In this document: piece after piece, positions 31,230 through 41,462 of the stretch
How positions within the stretch are numbered: the stretch's first letter is position 1
Layout of the letters: every line of letters starts with the position of its first letter
Origin: Gnetum montanum
Lineage: Eukaryota > Streptophyta > Gnetopsida > Gnetales > Gnetaceae
DNA length: 44,009 nt
Direction of reading: 5' to 3'
Assembly: GCA_015680685.1 (NCBI GenBank)
Contig: MNCI01016353.1
Span: 1-44,009, forward strand
Made by a program: the position numbers and the translations under genes
The notes under the pieces: generated by a model
Databases searched by the model: none
Told to the model about the DNA's origin: nothing
What the model saw: the letters and a program-made list of their open reading frames with translations, nothing else

Positions 31230-32990
31230 TGAAGGTCATCCTTCAAAGCCAAGAAAAAAATTAGTATCATGACTAGGAAGTTGGTGATAGTGGTAGAACA
31301 TACCTAGATGGAAGTATTTTGAAATTTGGGAATCATTTTTTGTTGATACTATTAGATCTCTGGTGATTTCATAAATATGATAATGTATTTTATGAGCATT
31401 CTCCAATAGTTTCTTGTGTTTGATGTGGCTATCATTAAGCAACTAATTAAGTAGCTTAGAAGACTTCATGACAAGCTTAGTATACTTAGACCTATTCTTG
31501 TGTTCAAGGTTTGGCTTTAATGAGTTAGATGTGCTAGGGGTACTTGAGGAAAATAGCTAGAATGGGATAGTAGAAGTGCTAGGTTATGGTGTCTTTTGAT
31601 GCTCTATTGATTTTGCATCTTTTGCCATAGTGGCTATAGTTGTATGTGCCTATTTATTCTTATCCTTATCCCTCTTTGTATGTTTATTTTCATAGAACAT
31701 GTAGGCTAGGTCATTACTAGCTTCAACAACTTCCTCGATGTTCTTGATTTGGAAGAAGGCTTGGCTAAGCGATCAAGGATCTAAGTAATAGAGTTTTAAC
31801 TTGATAAAGTCATTGACTACTCCTTTGAAAATGGCTAAGAGATGTGTTTCAAGGATGGGTTCTAGAATCTTGTTTAGTATCATGTTCCATCTTTGAATAG
31901 ATTTTTGGATTGACTTAATTGACCCTTGTCTTATCTTAATGAGTTGATCTAGAACTTTAAGTTATACTTGAATTAGTTAACAAATTGGGTGATCATGCCA
32001 TTAAGTGAGGATATAGGACTCTTCAACAACATCCTATACTAATCTAATGCTTTCCCTATCAAGGACATAGGAAAAATTTGCAACGCTGTACGAGGCCAAG
32101 TTTGTAATAGAAGCCATTTGGAACAAAAAGTGATGAGGTGTGCATGAGGATAACCCTTATCATTGTATTTAGTGAAATGTGGGATGCGAATTTCTCCTGG
32201 TAATGTTATTTGTTGGATAATAGGGTTGATAGGATCATCCTGGTAAAATTCCATGACTTTAATTGTTTAAGTTGTATTGGTCTTACGTTTGCATAGTTCC
32301 TTAGTAAAGTTTTGGATCATTTGGTAGGCTTGATCTAGGCTTTGTGGTGCTTCTAAGGATTATACCATTGACTAAACATTTCATGGTTGTATAATGGGTG
32401 GTATAACTAATGGAATAGGATGTGTTGCCACTATTATAGAAGGAATAAACAAAGAATATGATGTCTGCAAAGGGACCTGAGGGATATAAGAAATGTTGGG
32501 AATAAATGGGTTGTAGGAAACATGTGGGACTTGAGATCTCGAGGAAGGGGCAGTCAATATTATAAAAGGTGGTGACATGGAAGAGACTACTAGTAGAGGT
32601 TACACTGGATGAGGCTTGATTCAAGGAGGTTGCAAAAAACATTTGGTTCATCACCAAAGTGGAATGTAGTGAGTTTGTCATAGATGAATCGAGAATGGAT
32701 AATTGTAAGGGCTCCTCTAGGTGAGTGTTGGTTCCATATTATACTGCAAACTCATCTTGGTCCTCCTAATCCTATTCTAAATTGACTTCCTCACTTGTTG
32801 CAACCTTGTGATCAACATCCACCAATTGGGATAATCTATAAACATATAACTTCGAAAACTCTATATGGTCATGTAGAGAAGGAATGTATTCCTTTCTATT
32901 TTTATGGATGAGTTCAAATTGGCTCTTATAGTCTAACTCTTTGTGTGAAATATGCAAACCAATCTATATCTTGATGTAAACAAAATTATA
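31230..32990 (-). pseudogene. gag: Element D Gag remnant
   Basis: Minus-strand pieces: an N-terminal stretch with ELDYKSQFELIHKNRKEYI (32935), a long Ser/Pro/Tyr-rich linker (32681-32301), then the capsid domain starting IRIPHFTKYNDKGYPHAHL (about 32190) and ending FPMSLIGKAL (about 32050). It continues in shifted frames with LKVLDQLIKIRQGSI and LEPILETHLLAIFKG to about 31700. The IP.F.KY.G.GDP..HL and FP.SL.G.AL patterns mark the retrotransposon Gag family, here more like Ogre/Tat-type Gag than the Gag of A-C. Frameshifts and stops are many. The frame at 31442-31236 is a further in-order piece with no motif. Confidence 0.8.
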
Positions 32991-33228
32991 GTATTCCTCA
33001 TTGATGCCAATATGTGAGGGGCTTCGACCTAGGTGCCTAACAAACTGGCAACATTCATCTACAACATGGTCTTTTGGGTTATTAATATGGGTAAAGTCCC
33101 AGTTACTAGTCATGTTAATGATGTTTTACAACAAGAAGGTTGATGGGAAAGGCATAAACAACAAGAGACCAAGAGGCTTGGTGGAGGTGATGCAGGCTAC
33201 AACACCATAAACCCAAGATCTTGGTGCA

Positions 33229-33600
33229 TAGTGTAAATGTAAAAAAAAAGAAAAAAGAAAAAGGAAAAAAGAATAGATAAAATATAAATGTAAAATGGGC
33301 TTTATCATAAATACAAAAACTAATAAAAGCTTTAGTGTAAAACATAGAAAAAGCTTTAGTGTAAATGTAAAACCTAAGAAAAAAAATTCAATGTAGAGGA
33401 TGAATATAAAAACTAACAAAAGCTTAAGTGTAAAAGTATGAAAATAGGCTTCAATTGTAAATGTAAATGTAAAAATAACATGCTACAAGGTTTTAGTGTA
33501 AATGTGAATAAGTTTAGTGTAAATGTGTAAAAAAAGCTTTAGTGTAAATGTGTAAAAAAAGCTTTATTGTAGATAGAAAAAAAAACAAAAAGGTTTTAGC
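33229..33600. repeat. AT-rich imperfect repeats, unit TTTAGTGTAAATGTGTAAAAAAAGC
   Basis: AGTGTAAATGTGTAAAAAAAGC is tandem at 33516 and 33541 (25-bp period). Looser copies with AGTGTAAA and AAAGCTTTA occur from 33229 on. It lies upstream of element D's Gag, in the expected leader region. Frames across it on both strands are low-complexity artefacts. Confidence 0.75.
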
Positions 33601-34009
33601 ATACATGTACAAATGAAACAAAATTCAAGGTGTACACAAAGATAGACTCCTACGTATTTTTTTTTTCAACGTATTCTATGAAAACACTAAATTTTTTGAC
33701 AAAGTGGAAATAGGGGTGATAAGGTTAAGCTTGAAAGTAGTATAATTTAGGATTAACATTGCGTGAAAGGTTTTTTTTAGTAGGCATTGGTCTCTCATGG
33801 TGATTTTGGGAGAGTAGAAAAAATGCTAATATTAGAAATACCAAAAAAAAAAAAAACCACCACACAAAAAATATGCTATAGGAAACAAGGTAAAATGAAT
33901 GAAAATGCTGAGAAAAATTTGGCTTTGGTAAAGAAAATAGGAGGAGGCCTTACTTCTAGCATAAGAAACTCTAATAATGGAAAAATTCATATGCTTGAGA
34001 TTGAAAAAT
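33601..34009. other. Unassigned stretch between D and E
   Basis: A-rich with poly-A runs. A plus-strand frame at 33787-34023 (78 codons, Lys-rich) has no recognisable motif. It may be D leader or filler DNA. Confidence 0.4.
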
Positions 34010-34690
34010 CTTGTGCAAAATAGTTTGACCTCAAGGTACATAGGCCTAAAGAATTTGAGGTTTCTTAGATAGTCTTGGCAATCACCTAAAGACTTAAAAT
34101 TTTGTTACTAATTTTAAAATGATGCAAAGGGCACGAGATTATATTTAAATCATAGATTCATGAATGAACAAATCATCGATGCAAAGAAAACAAAATAAAA
34201 TGGTCAAAGCACTAAAATCCCATATTAATTTAAAACTTAAAATTTGGAAAATACAGATCTACTCATTTACAAAGTTTTTGAAGTGGAGATCTACACTTGG
34301 GCCTTAAAACAATGACCCCTAAATCTCTGGTCTACACTCAGGTCTTGCAGTAAAGGCCTTAGAAGTCTACTTTAAATTACTATTGGAAGGCTTTGGGTCA
34401 TGGGTGGGTAGGGTGTGCTCTATTGTGGTCATTAGGATGGTGCTATAACAGATCAAGTAGGCTCTCCAAAGATTGTAGTAGATTCTCAACACTCGAAGAT
34501 GCTTGATGCTTCAATCTCTAGCATTGAAAATGATGAAAACACTAGCTGATTGAAGGTTTTAGAAAGTGCGAAAATATCTCTCTCTATGATGTCTTCTCTC
34601 TAGAAGTCTCAATGTTGATTCTTGTTTCTATAGGCTGTGGGTTGCTATTTTCATGTTGACTTTGTTCTAGCAAGTTTCCCATCATTTTAC
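34010..34690 (+). repeat. Family-H LTR copy 2 (5' LTR of E?)
   Basis: This has the same ordered landmarks as copies 1 and 3: TAGGCCT, TAGATAGTCTTGGCAATCACC, then AAGACTTA, and later CTATAGGCTGTGGG. It is shorter than the others, so it is diverged or truncated. Confidence 0.5.
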
Positions 34691-35774
34691 AGAACATTTT
34701 TTTTTAAATTTGCGCTAGAGCTTGTAACATTTTTTTACAATATGAGCCTAATTTACATTGTCTTAGCATAATCCATAGCATTTTTTTCATGCTTCATGCT
34801 ACAAATTATGCTTTACATTATGAGAATGCTTTGGGATTTAGTGAAATAGTGTTACAAGACAAATTTGTAAGGGGAAATCAAGGCCTTTCTTTTGATCTTG
34901 AATTGCATTAGAATTACATTTGAAATTTAAATAGAAGGGGCTTAAGTTTTTCCCTTGGTCACTAGGCTTTCCTATTTACAATTTTTTTTCTTTGAGGTGT
35001 TTTTGAATGAAGTGAATATAAGTAGGCATCTATCTTTCTTGAAGGCTTAAAGATGCATTACCAAAAAGATCTCCCTTTTGATGAGCCTTAATCCCTAAAC
35101 AAGACTTATGATTAAACATTGAGAACAAGAAAAAGCTTAGTGAGTTTGGGAGAATGATAAATAACTAACAAAGAGAAAGGAAAAGGATTTCAAACTTAAT
35201 AAGGAATCCAAATTGAAATGAGAGGCTAAAGAGGACCACAAAGAGAAGAGCATAAAAAAAAGAATAAGTCCAAAAAAAATTTAAGCAAGGGAGGTAAAAA
35301 TTTCAAGGATAATAATTCTTTCAAGGTCCAATGTTTTTGGTATAGAGAAATGGGATACAAGCAATGGGAGTGTTCACTTCAAAAGGTCATCAAAGGAAAG
35401 TAGATTCAAACATTAGCAAAGGAAAAATCATTACATCAAGCATCTCTTAGAGGTAATCCTAATGTTCCTAAAATTGAGGATGTGATTCAACTGAAATTTT
35501 TCATGGATAATTTACATGTAATAAACATTCCTTCTAGGAAATTATTGTTTAAAATTGATGTTATATGTCTTAAGAGTGATGAATGGATTTATATTTTAAT
35601 TGATTGAGGGGCTTAAAAGAACGTTATTTCTTCTAGGAGTATTGTTAGATTGGGATTAGTGGCACATCCACATCCTAGACCCTACAAGGTGTAGTCGTAT
35701 TTAATGGATTTCCCTAAAAATGTAAGAGAACAATGTGTGTTGAAATTTAAAATTTATGTTTTCATTGATGAGGT
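34691..35774 (+). pseudogene. Element E Gag end and protease, first part
   Basis: From about 35100 the frame is Lys-rich, as in a nucleocapsid. At 35332-35373 is CFWYREMGYKQWEC, a CX2CX4HX4C knuckle with the second Cys and the His both changed to Tyr. Protease follows with EWIYILID, a stop for Ser, then GA (about 35580-35610) and ISSRSIVRLGLVAHPHPRPY. LID(S)GA is the catalytic site. Element C interrupts the frame after LKFKIYVFIDE at 35774, and it resumes at 39952. From 34691 to 35100 I see no clear coding. Confidence 0.8.
35770..35774. repeat. Element C target-site duplication, left (GAGGT)
   Basis: GAGGT here pairs with GAGTT at 39947-39951, four of five bases. The interruption of E's protease supports it. 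Confidence 0.7.
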
Positions 35775-36626
35775 TAATGAGTGGTGAGGTACCCCTACAC
35801 TCAACCATACAAATACAAGTGTTCATGCACGATTCGGTTGAACTCCGTAGATGAACTAGTTGTGGTATCTAGATAGTTACACATTGAACGTAGTTCGCTA
35901 TCTTTCCATTTGGACTAGTATTTACTTGATCATGTATGGTTTAGGCCAGAGTGAGGCGAATGATGTGATCCTAAACTAGTGCTACTCCTAGAGACAATGG
36001 AAAATAATATTGATTAACTAATAAGTAATAGGAAATGAAGTCTAAGCTAGCCTAAGTGCGATGAGCATCTGTCCTTAATCATTCATACACATCTTGGAAC
36101 TCATGTACTACTTCTGGGATTACCAAGTGCACATTACTTGAGCACTCCTAAATACACTACTAGGTTACCAAGTAGTTACACTTCAATATTCGTGATTAAG
36201 TCGTACTCATTCTGGATTTAAGAATAGGAATGGTAAATGATGATAATAAATATTAACTAAGAAAATAATAAATAATAATAAAAATTAAATAATTAAAAAC
36301 TAAGTGAATGCTGCAATGATGGAGTAATCTTGATCTTTATTGCTGATCATGTGCATGTCCAAGTACGTCACACTTGAATAAAGGTTCTATACAATTACAA
36401 TCATCACACTGCGGGCATGCACTGGAGAAAGAATTGAAATGAATTAAAAACTAACAAAAAAGATCCTACACTTACACTTACTTTTTTTCCCGCGTGCCCA
36501 AATGTGTATTTAGAGGCTTACATAGAAATCACGATATTGTGTATTCGATATCATTATCCAGGCTGTAATATCGCATACCTGATATCTAGGATCCAATATT
36601 AGGGCTTGACAAAACATGATTCATCA
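35775..36626 (-). repeat. Element C 3' LTR
   Basis: This 852-bp copy is closely similar to 39091-39946 throughout, including AATCTTGATCTTTATTGCTG and the GATATC cluster (36531-36605). It ends ATTCATCA. Confidence 0.92.
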
Positions 36627-36635
36627 TACCCCCAC
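36627..36635 (-). other. Element C polypurine tract
   Basis: The minus strand reads GTGGGGGTA next to the 3' LTR. Confidence 0.75.
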
Positions 36636-36726
36636 AATTGAATAAAAAATTGTCCTCGAGTCAGACAAAATGAGAACAAGTTCAATTAATTACACAGTGG
36701 ATAGGTATGGGATTATTGGCTAACTA

Positions 36727-37032
36727 GGAATTACTCATCGCACTTAGGCTAGATTAGACTTTCTTACCCTTTTCCTCCTAGCTTAGCTTAGTTAATATTA
36801 TTTCCCACTACCTTCAGGAGTAGTGTTAGAATTAGGAACACATCATACACCTCACTCTGGACTAAACCATACATGACATATATAAATACTGGTCCAGGTG
36901 GGAAGACAGTGAACTGCGACCTAAGGTTAATGATCTAGGTGCCACAACTAGTTCGTCTGCGGAGTTCGACCGGATTGCGCGTGCTACGCCCATTTCGTAT
37001 GGTTGAGTGTAGGGGTACCTTGTTACTCATCA
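36727..37032 (+). repeat. Inverted LTR fragment inside element C
   Basis: About 305 bp that aligns with the reverse complement of the U5-side part of solo LTR F, ending GTAGGGGTACC then ACTCATCA. It points opposite to C's own LTRs, is truncated at its 5' side, and no primer site follows it. It marks a rearrangement where the rest of C's interior was lost. Confidence 0.85.
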
Positions 37033-37034
37033 GT

Positions 37035-38957
37035 GTCCTTTGATGTGGTGGTTGGAATGTATCCAAATTGGGATCCACACACTTGATTAAAGTAGACATA
37101 GTGGGGTGAATTATAAGATGTGGTTAATTGATAAGGAGTTGAACCACTATGGCACCTGTGATCGTAAGATGGTATGCAAGGATCAATATGTCTCCTTATG
37201 TGGTTATATTCATTGGGCAACATGGTAGTTGGAGTATTGATTGGTGGACTTGATAAGGTAATAGGAGGCATTGTGTTCGAGGAGGCAGATGCATCATAGT
37301 GTTGAAATTGTGTTGGGTTGGAGGATGCAATGGTTTCAAAAGTGTGCTATCTCTTTCTTTGGTCATGACTAAAGAAAGGATGATTTTGATGTTGTGGAGG
37401 ACCTCCACCATTGTTGACAATAGCAACACAAGTAATGTTCATGGATTGGTGCTGTGGTGCAAAACCTTTAGGCACAACTAGTGGCGATGTAGAAGCAGGT
37501 GAAGGGTGAGCATATTGAGGGCGAGGAGAAGTGCTAGGAACATGAGGTGGTGATCTTGTGGGAGAGGACATGGGATGATAGTACATAGGAGAATGATAAT
37601 GATGTGATGAGATAGAGGATGTTGACACAGTTGGGGAAACAGGATGCTAAACCTGATAAGCGCTTGGGTTTGGATGGTATGAAGGGTGTGACCAATTTCA
37701 GGGTGGCCTCCCCTATGACTGGGATTTTTGCCATAATGATTGAACATGATATTTTTGTATGAAATATGGATGTAACATTCCTCCCCAACACTCATGTAAA
37801 TGTGACAGGATTGGGCATTGGCCTTTGGGGTGATCGTACAGGAAAATGTTACATTGATACGTATGATTAGTAGTTGAGTTCTTATCCTTATTCTCTTCAA
37901 CCCTTCTTTCCAATTGCCTAGTGGTGTTCTGTTTTGTTTCTTGGTTTGCAATGGTTCTACCTCTAATAATGTTGGCATATTCTCCACATCTTTCATGTAC
38001 CCATTCCGTCATCTTATTGATCTTTGCCTCAATTTCATCTAGTGATTGTAGTCTTGGCAAAGATGATTACACCTCCTTGAGGTGAGTTGATTTCTCCTCT
38101 TCATGATCATGGACACTTACTATTTTGAGATCTTGGTCCTGTTAAGAGCTTTCAACATTATTCCATTTAGCTATTTCTCCCTCTTCTTTTGCTACCCACT
38201 TAACAAGCTCTTGAAATTGGTGGGTTCGTAGTTCATATATTTGACCTAGGGCATACATCGTTGGGGTCTCCCTTGTTTCATTACGGAGTTCATCCATGAT
38301 GTGGTACATTAGCCTTTCCTTGGAGAACCCATGGCCTGGGAATTTGTATAACAAAGAGTAATATCTTTCTAAGGCCATGTCCAAGGGTTCATGTTGCACT
38401 TGTTTCCACTCTTCGATTTGTTTCCTCAAGACTGACACTCTTGCATAGGTTTGGTATCTTTCAGTGAAGAGTTCTACCATTGTCGTCCAATGTCAAATTG
38501 ATTTTGGTTTTAAGGACCTATACCATACTTTTGCTTGGCCAACGAGTGTCATAGGGAAGAGATTAAGTTTTTGTCACTTGTTATCAATATTTTTCCATAC
38601 ATAGGCATCATGGAAGGCTTGTAAATGATGTTGCGAATCTAAATCATAGCCTCTTGAAAACTTCGAAAAGTTGTTTAAATCAAGCCTGGGTAGACAACTT
38701 TCCTTATGATGCCTACGAGATATTCGAACAGCCTCTTGTATATGCATTAGGCTCTTAGTGGTCAGTAGGGGTTCATTGTCGCTAGGTAGGTTATGAGTTT
38801 GTGAGTTGGGATGATGTTGTCTTTGGTTATGTACATAGGAGACCCTTGCATAATATTGAGTACTCCAAACTTTGTCTTCATCATCATATAATTTGTTGGT
38901 TCTCAAATGAATTGCCTTACTAGTTGTTGTGTTATCATACTCTTGTGAGAAAGACAT
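37035..38957 (-). pseudogene. gag: Element C Gag, one frame with about eight stops
   Basis: The ATG at 38957 (MSFSQEYDN) lies 134 bp inside the 5' LTR. One frame runs about 640 codons with no frameshift. Landmarks: LTTKSLMHIQEAVRISRRHH, LDLNNFSKFSRGYDLDSQHH, VWYRSLKPKSI (about 38515), LFTERYQTYARV, an acidic linker, and the knuckle CNIFLYDHPKGQCP (about 37835), where the second Cys is Phe. A Pro/Ser/Tyr-rich tail follows (37628-37035). The first half parallels element B's Gag almost segment by segment. The frame runs straight into the inverted LTR fragment, so the true C-terminus, the protease and all of pol are lost. Confidence 0.9.
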
Positions 38958-39071
38958 TGTTATGAATTTGTGTATGAATTATTTGCAATTACTTTCTTTC
39001 TAAAATGTATATCGTCAAGGCTTCATTACAATAATCTTGGATGATGTAACTAATCTAAATAACTAGCACCA

Positions 39072-39089
39072 TCCTCGGCAATGGTGCCA
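39072..39089 (-). other. Element C primer-binding site (tRNA-Asp type)
   Basis: The minus strand reads TGGCACCATTGCCGAGGA. It matches TGGCGCCGTTGCCGGGGA at 15 of 18 bases, and the three differences are all G-to-A. Confidence 0.88.
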
Positions 39090-39090
39090 A

Positions 39091-39946
39091 TGATGAGTGG
39101 TGAGGTACCCTTACACTCAACCATATGAATATGAGCATTCACGCATGATCCGGTCAAACTCCACAGATGGACTAGCTGTGGTATTTAGATAGTTATAGGT
39201 TGATCATAGTTTGATGTCTTCCCATCTGAACTAGTATTTACTCGGTCACGTATGGTTTAGTCTAGAGTGAGGTGAATGATGTGATCCTAAACTAGTGCTA
39301 CTCCTAGAGACAATGGAAAATAATCTTGATTAACTAATAGCCAATAGGAAATGAAGTCTAAGCTAGCCTAATTGTAATGAGAATCCATCCTTAATCATCT
39401 ATACGCATCTTGGACCTCATGCACTACTTCTAGGATTACCAAGTGCACATTACTTAAGCACTCCTAAATACGCTATTCGGTTACCACATAGTTACACTTC
39501 AATGTTCGTGATTAATTCGTACTCATTCTACATTTAACAACAAGAATGATAAATGATGATAAGAAATATTAACTAAGAAAACAATAAATAACAATAATAA
39601 TTAAATAATTAAAAACTAAGTAAATGCTGCAATGATGGAGTAATCTTGATCTTTATTGCTGATCATGTGCATGTCCAAGTACGTCACACTCGAATAAAGG
39701 TTCCATACAATTACAATCATCACACTACAGGCATGCATTGGGGAAAGAATTGAAATGAATTGAAAACTGACAAAAAAGATCCTACACTTACACGTACTTA
39801 CTTTTTTTCCTATGCGCCTGAATGCATATTTATAGGCTTACACAAGAATCACAATATTGTGTATTCGATATCGTTATCCAAGCTACGATATCATGTACCC
39901 GATATCAAGGATCCGATATTGAGGCTTGACAAAACATGATTTATCA
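39091..39946 (-). repeat. Element C 5' LTR
   Basis: This 856-bp copy runs TGATGAGTGG to TTTATCA. A perfect TATAAATA on the minus strand (39827-39834) lies about 112 bp from the LTR start, behind a cluster of GATAT(C/T) motifs (39848-39925). Confidence 0.92.
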
Positions 39947-39951
39947 GAGTT
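39947..39951. repeat. Element C target-site duplication, right (GAGTT)
   Basis: Partner of GAGGT at 35770-35774. Confidence 0.7.
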
Positions 39952-40625
39952 TTTTTGTGAGGTATTACCAACTAATTGTGATGATGTAATCCTTGGTAGA
40001 CCTTCAAATTCTAATAATGGTGCTATATTTAATGATGCCAAAAATGTATGGTCATTGGCTAGAGACAATGGAATCCATGAAATGATTCCAATGATAACTA
40101 AAAAAGTGAGAATTGGTCCCTAATAAACGTATCCTTAATTCTCTTGGAGGACAAAGAATACATTAAAGAATTTGAGAAGGTAGGAATTAGTTTTTTTATG
40201 GTGTTTGCAACTACTTAATCCATAGTTGAGTAATATGATCTTCAAGAAGTAGTTAAAGAATTGACAAAGCATGTTCTTAATGTATTCAAGAGAAAACTTT
40301 AGAGATTGCCATCAATGAGGAATGTCTAATTCCAAACTGACTTCATTCTAGAAGCATTTCAAATTAGAGAGAATATTGGATAGTACCAAATCAAAGTGCT
40401 AAACCTTAAAAGTAAGTGGAAGAGATACTTGCAAGTGGGTTTGTGAGGAAATCAAGCTCTTTATGTGTAGTTCCAATGATGCTTATCCCAAAGAAAGAAA
40501 GTTAAGAAGGGAGGCTATGTATTAACTTAAGGGTAGTGAATAGGATTATAATAAGTTATCATGTTTCTATTTCAAGAATGGATAATATTCTTGATGCCCT
40601 TAAACATGTTGAAATTTTATTAAAA
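39952..40625 (+). pseudogene. pol: Element E protease end and RT start
   Basis: This resumes the protease: FCEVLPTNCDDVILGRPSNS (about 39955-40010), the pattern seen before the last protease strand in Gypsy elements. It continues as NGAIFNDAKNVWSL. Further on, with frameshifts, come KHVLNVFKRKL (about 40270), GFVRKSSSLCVVPMMLIPKK in mixed frames (about 40440-40495) and GRLCINLRVVNRIII with RMDNILDALKH (about 40515-40615), the fingers and early palm of RT. It ends abruptly at LTR G near 40640, so the catalytic YVDD region, RNase H and integrase are absent. Confidence 0.78.
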
Positions 40626-40639
40626 TTGATTTGAAAAGT

Positions 40640-41455
40640 TGATGGTGAGACATGAGAGTTTCCAATGCCCAACCATATGATCTACAAGTGTCATGAGAGA
40701 TTGTGTCTTAATCTATGGACTAAACTAGTGGAATTCCTAAATAGTTAATTGTTAATTCATAGGTCACTATCTTCCTAGTTATACTCATAGTGGCCTTTAA
40801 TGTGTATGATTAGGTATAACACATGCACATGATGTTGATGTTGTTGTGACTATTTTTTAAATAATATTAAAATATAAAAATTTAATATAATAAATTCAAA
40901 GAACAATAAGTAAATCCAAAACTAGCCTACGTGATGAGTATCTATTCATGATTTACTATACACATCTTGAACTTATGTGATCATCATTGGGTTACCAAGT
41001 GTTCATTTTAAGGCATACCAAGTGAGAGAATTACTAGGATTACCAAACAATAACATGTTTATGCTTGAAATTAGTTGTATTTATTTGGACATGTTCTAAT
41101 GTGTATAGAAATATATATTATTATGTCTATTTACTCTATGTTCTAATGTGTATAGAAATGTAAAACTGATTATATGTTAAAGTGTTATAATGGAAGGAAA
41201 TACTTTTAATCTTTATTATTATCATGCAAGATGTTTAGGTATGATACAGTTAAATAAAGAATTCATATCATTACTTCAAGTCACGTTGTAGGCACTCACT
41301 AACTATCACTTAAGACTACAAAAATAAAGCGCAAGGGCTTTGCTATTTATGTAGTAATTGTTGTCATTAATGCAATAGGTGGGTTCATATTTATAGGCAT
41401 TTATGATTATTGTGTTGATGTAGTTATGCTAACACAGATGTGTAGATGCATTGAT
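40640..41455 (-). mobile_element. Very old LTR G of the TGATGAG family
   Basis: It begins TGATGGTGAGACATGAGAG...CCCAACCATATGA, a decayed form of the family's TGATGAGTGGTGAGGTACCC...CTCAACCATATGA start. Later landmarks also follow in order: AACTAGCCTA, ACACATCTTGAACT, GGGTTACCAAGTG, GGATTACCAAAC and ATCTTTATTATT. The right end and a duplication are not clear. It appears to be a solo LTR inserted in E's RT. Confidence 0.65.
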
Positions 41456-41462
41456 GTAGTTG

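Larger units (their letters stand above)
29130..33990 (-). mobile_element. Gypsy element D, internal fragment, minus strand
   Basis: A gag-like region (about 32990-31230) and a protease region (29700-29250) lie in minus-strand order, as in Tat/Ogre-type or related non-chromovirus Gypsy elements. The left end is cut by the junction with element B, and LTRs of its own were not found. The solo LTR F sits between gag and protease. The right edge toward E's LTR is approximate. Confidence 0.7.
35775..39946 (-). mobile_element. Gag-only Gypsy element C, minus strand, nested in E
   Basis: LTRs 35775-36626 and 39091-39946, a polypurine tract, a good tRNA-Asp-type primer site and a near-perfect duplication define a 4.2-kb element. 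Its only coding content is Gag. An inverted fragment of a related LTR (about 36727-37032) joins directly to the Gag C-terminal region. It is a short non-autonomous member of the A/B family. Confidence 0.92.

Noticed and set aside
33115-33419. Phe/Leu-rich minus-strand frames as membrane proteins
   Set aside because: They come from translating A-rich low-complexity sequence on the other strand.
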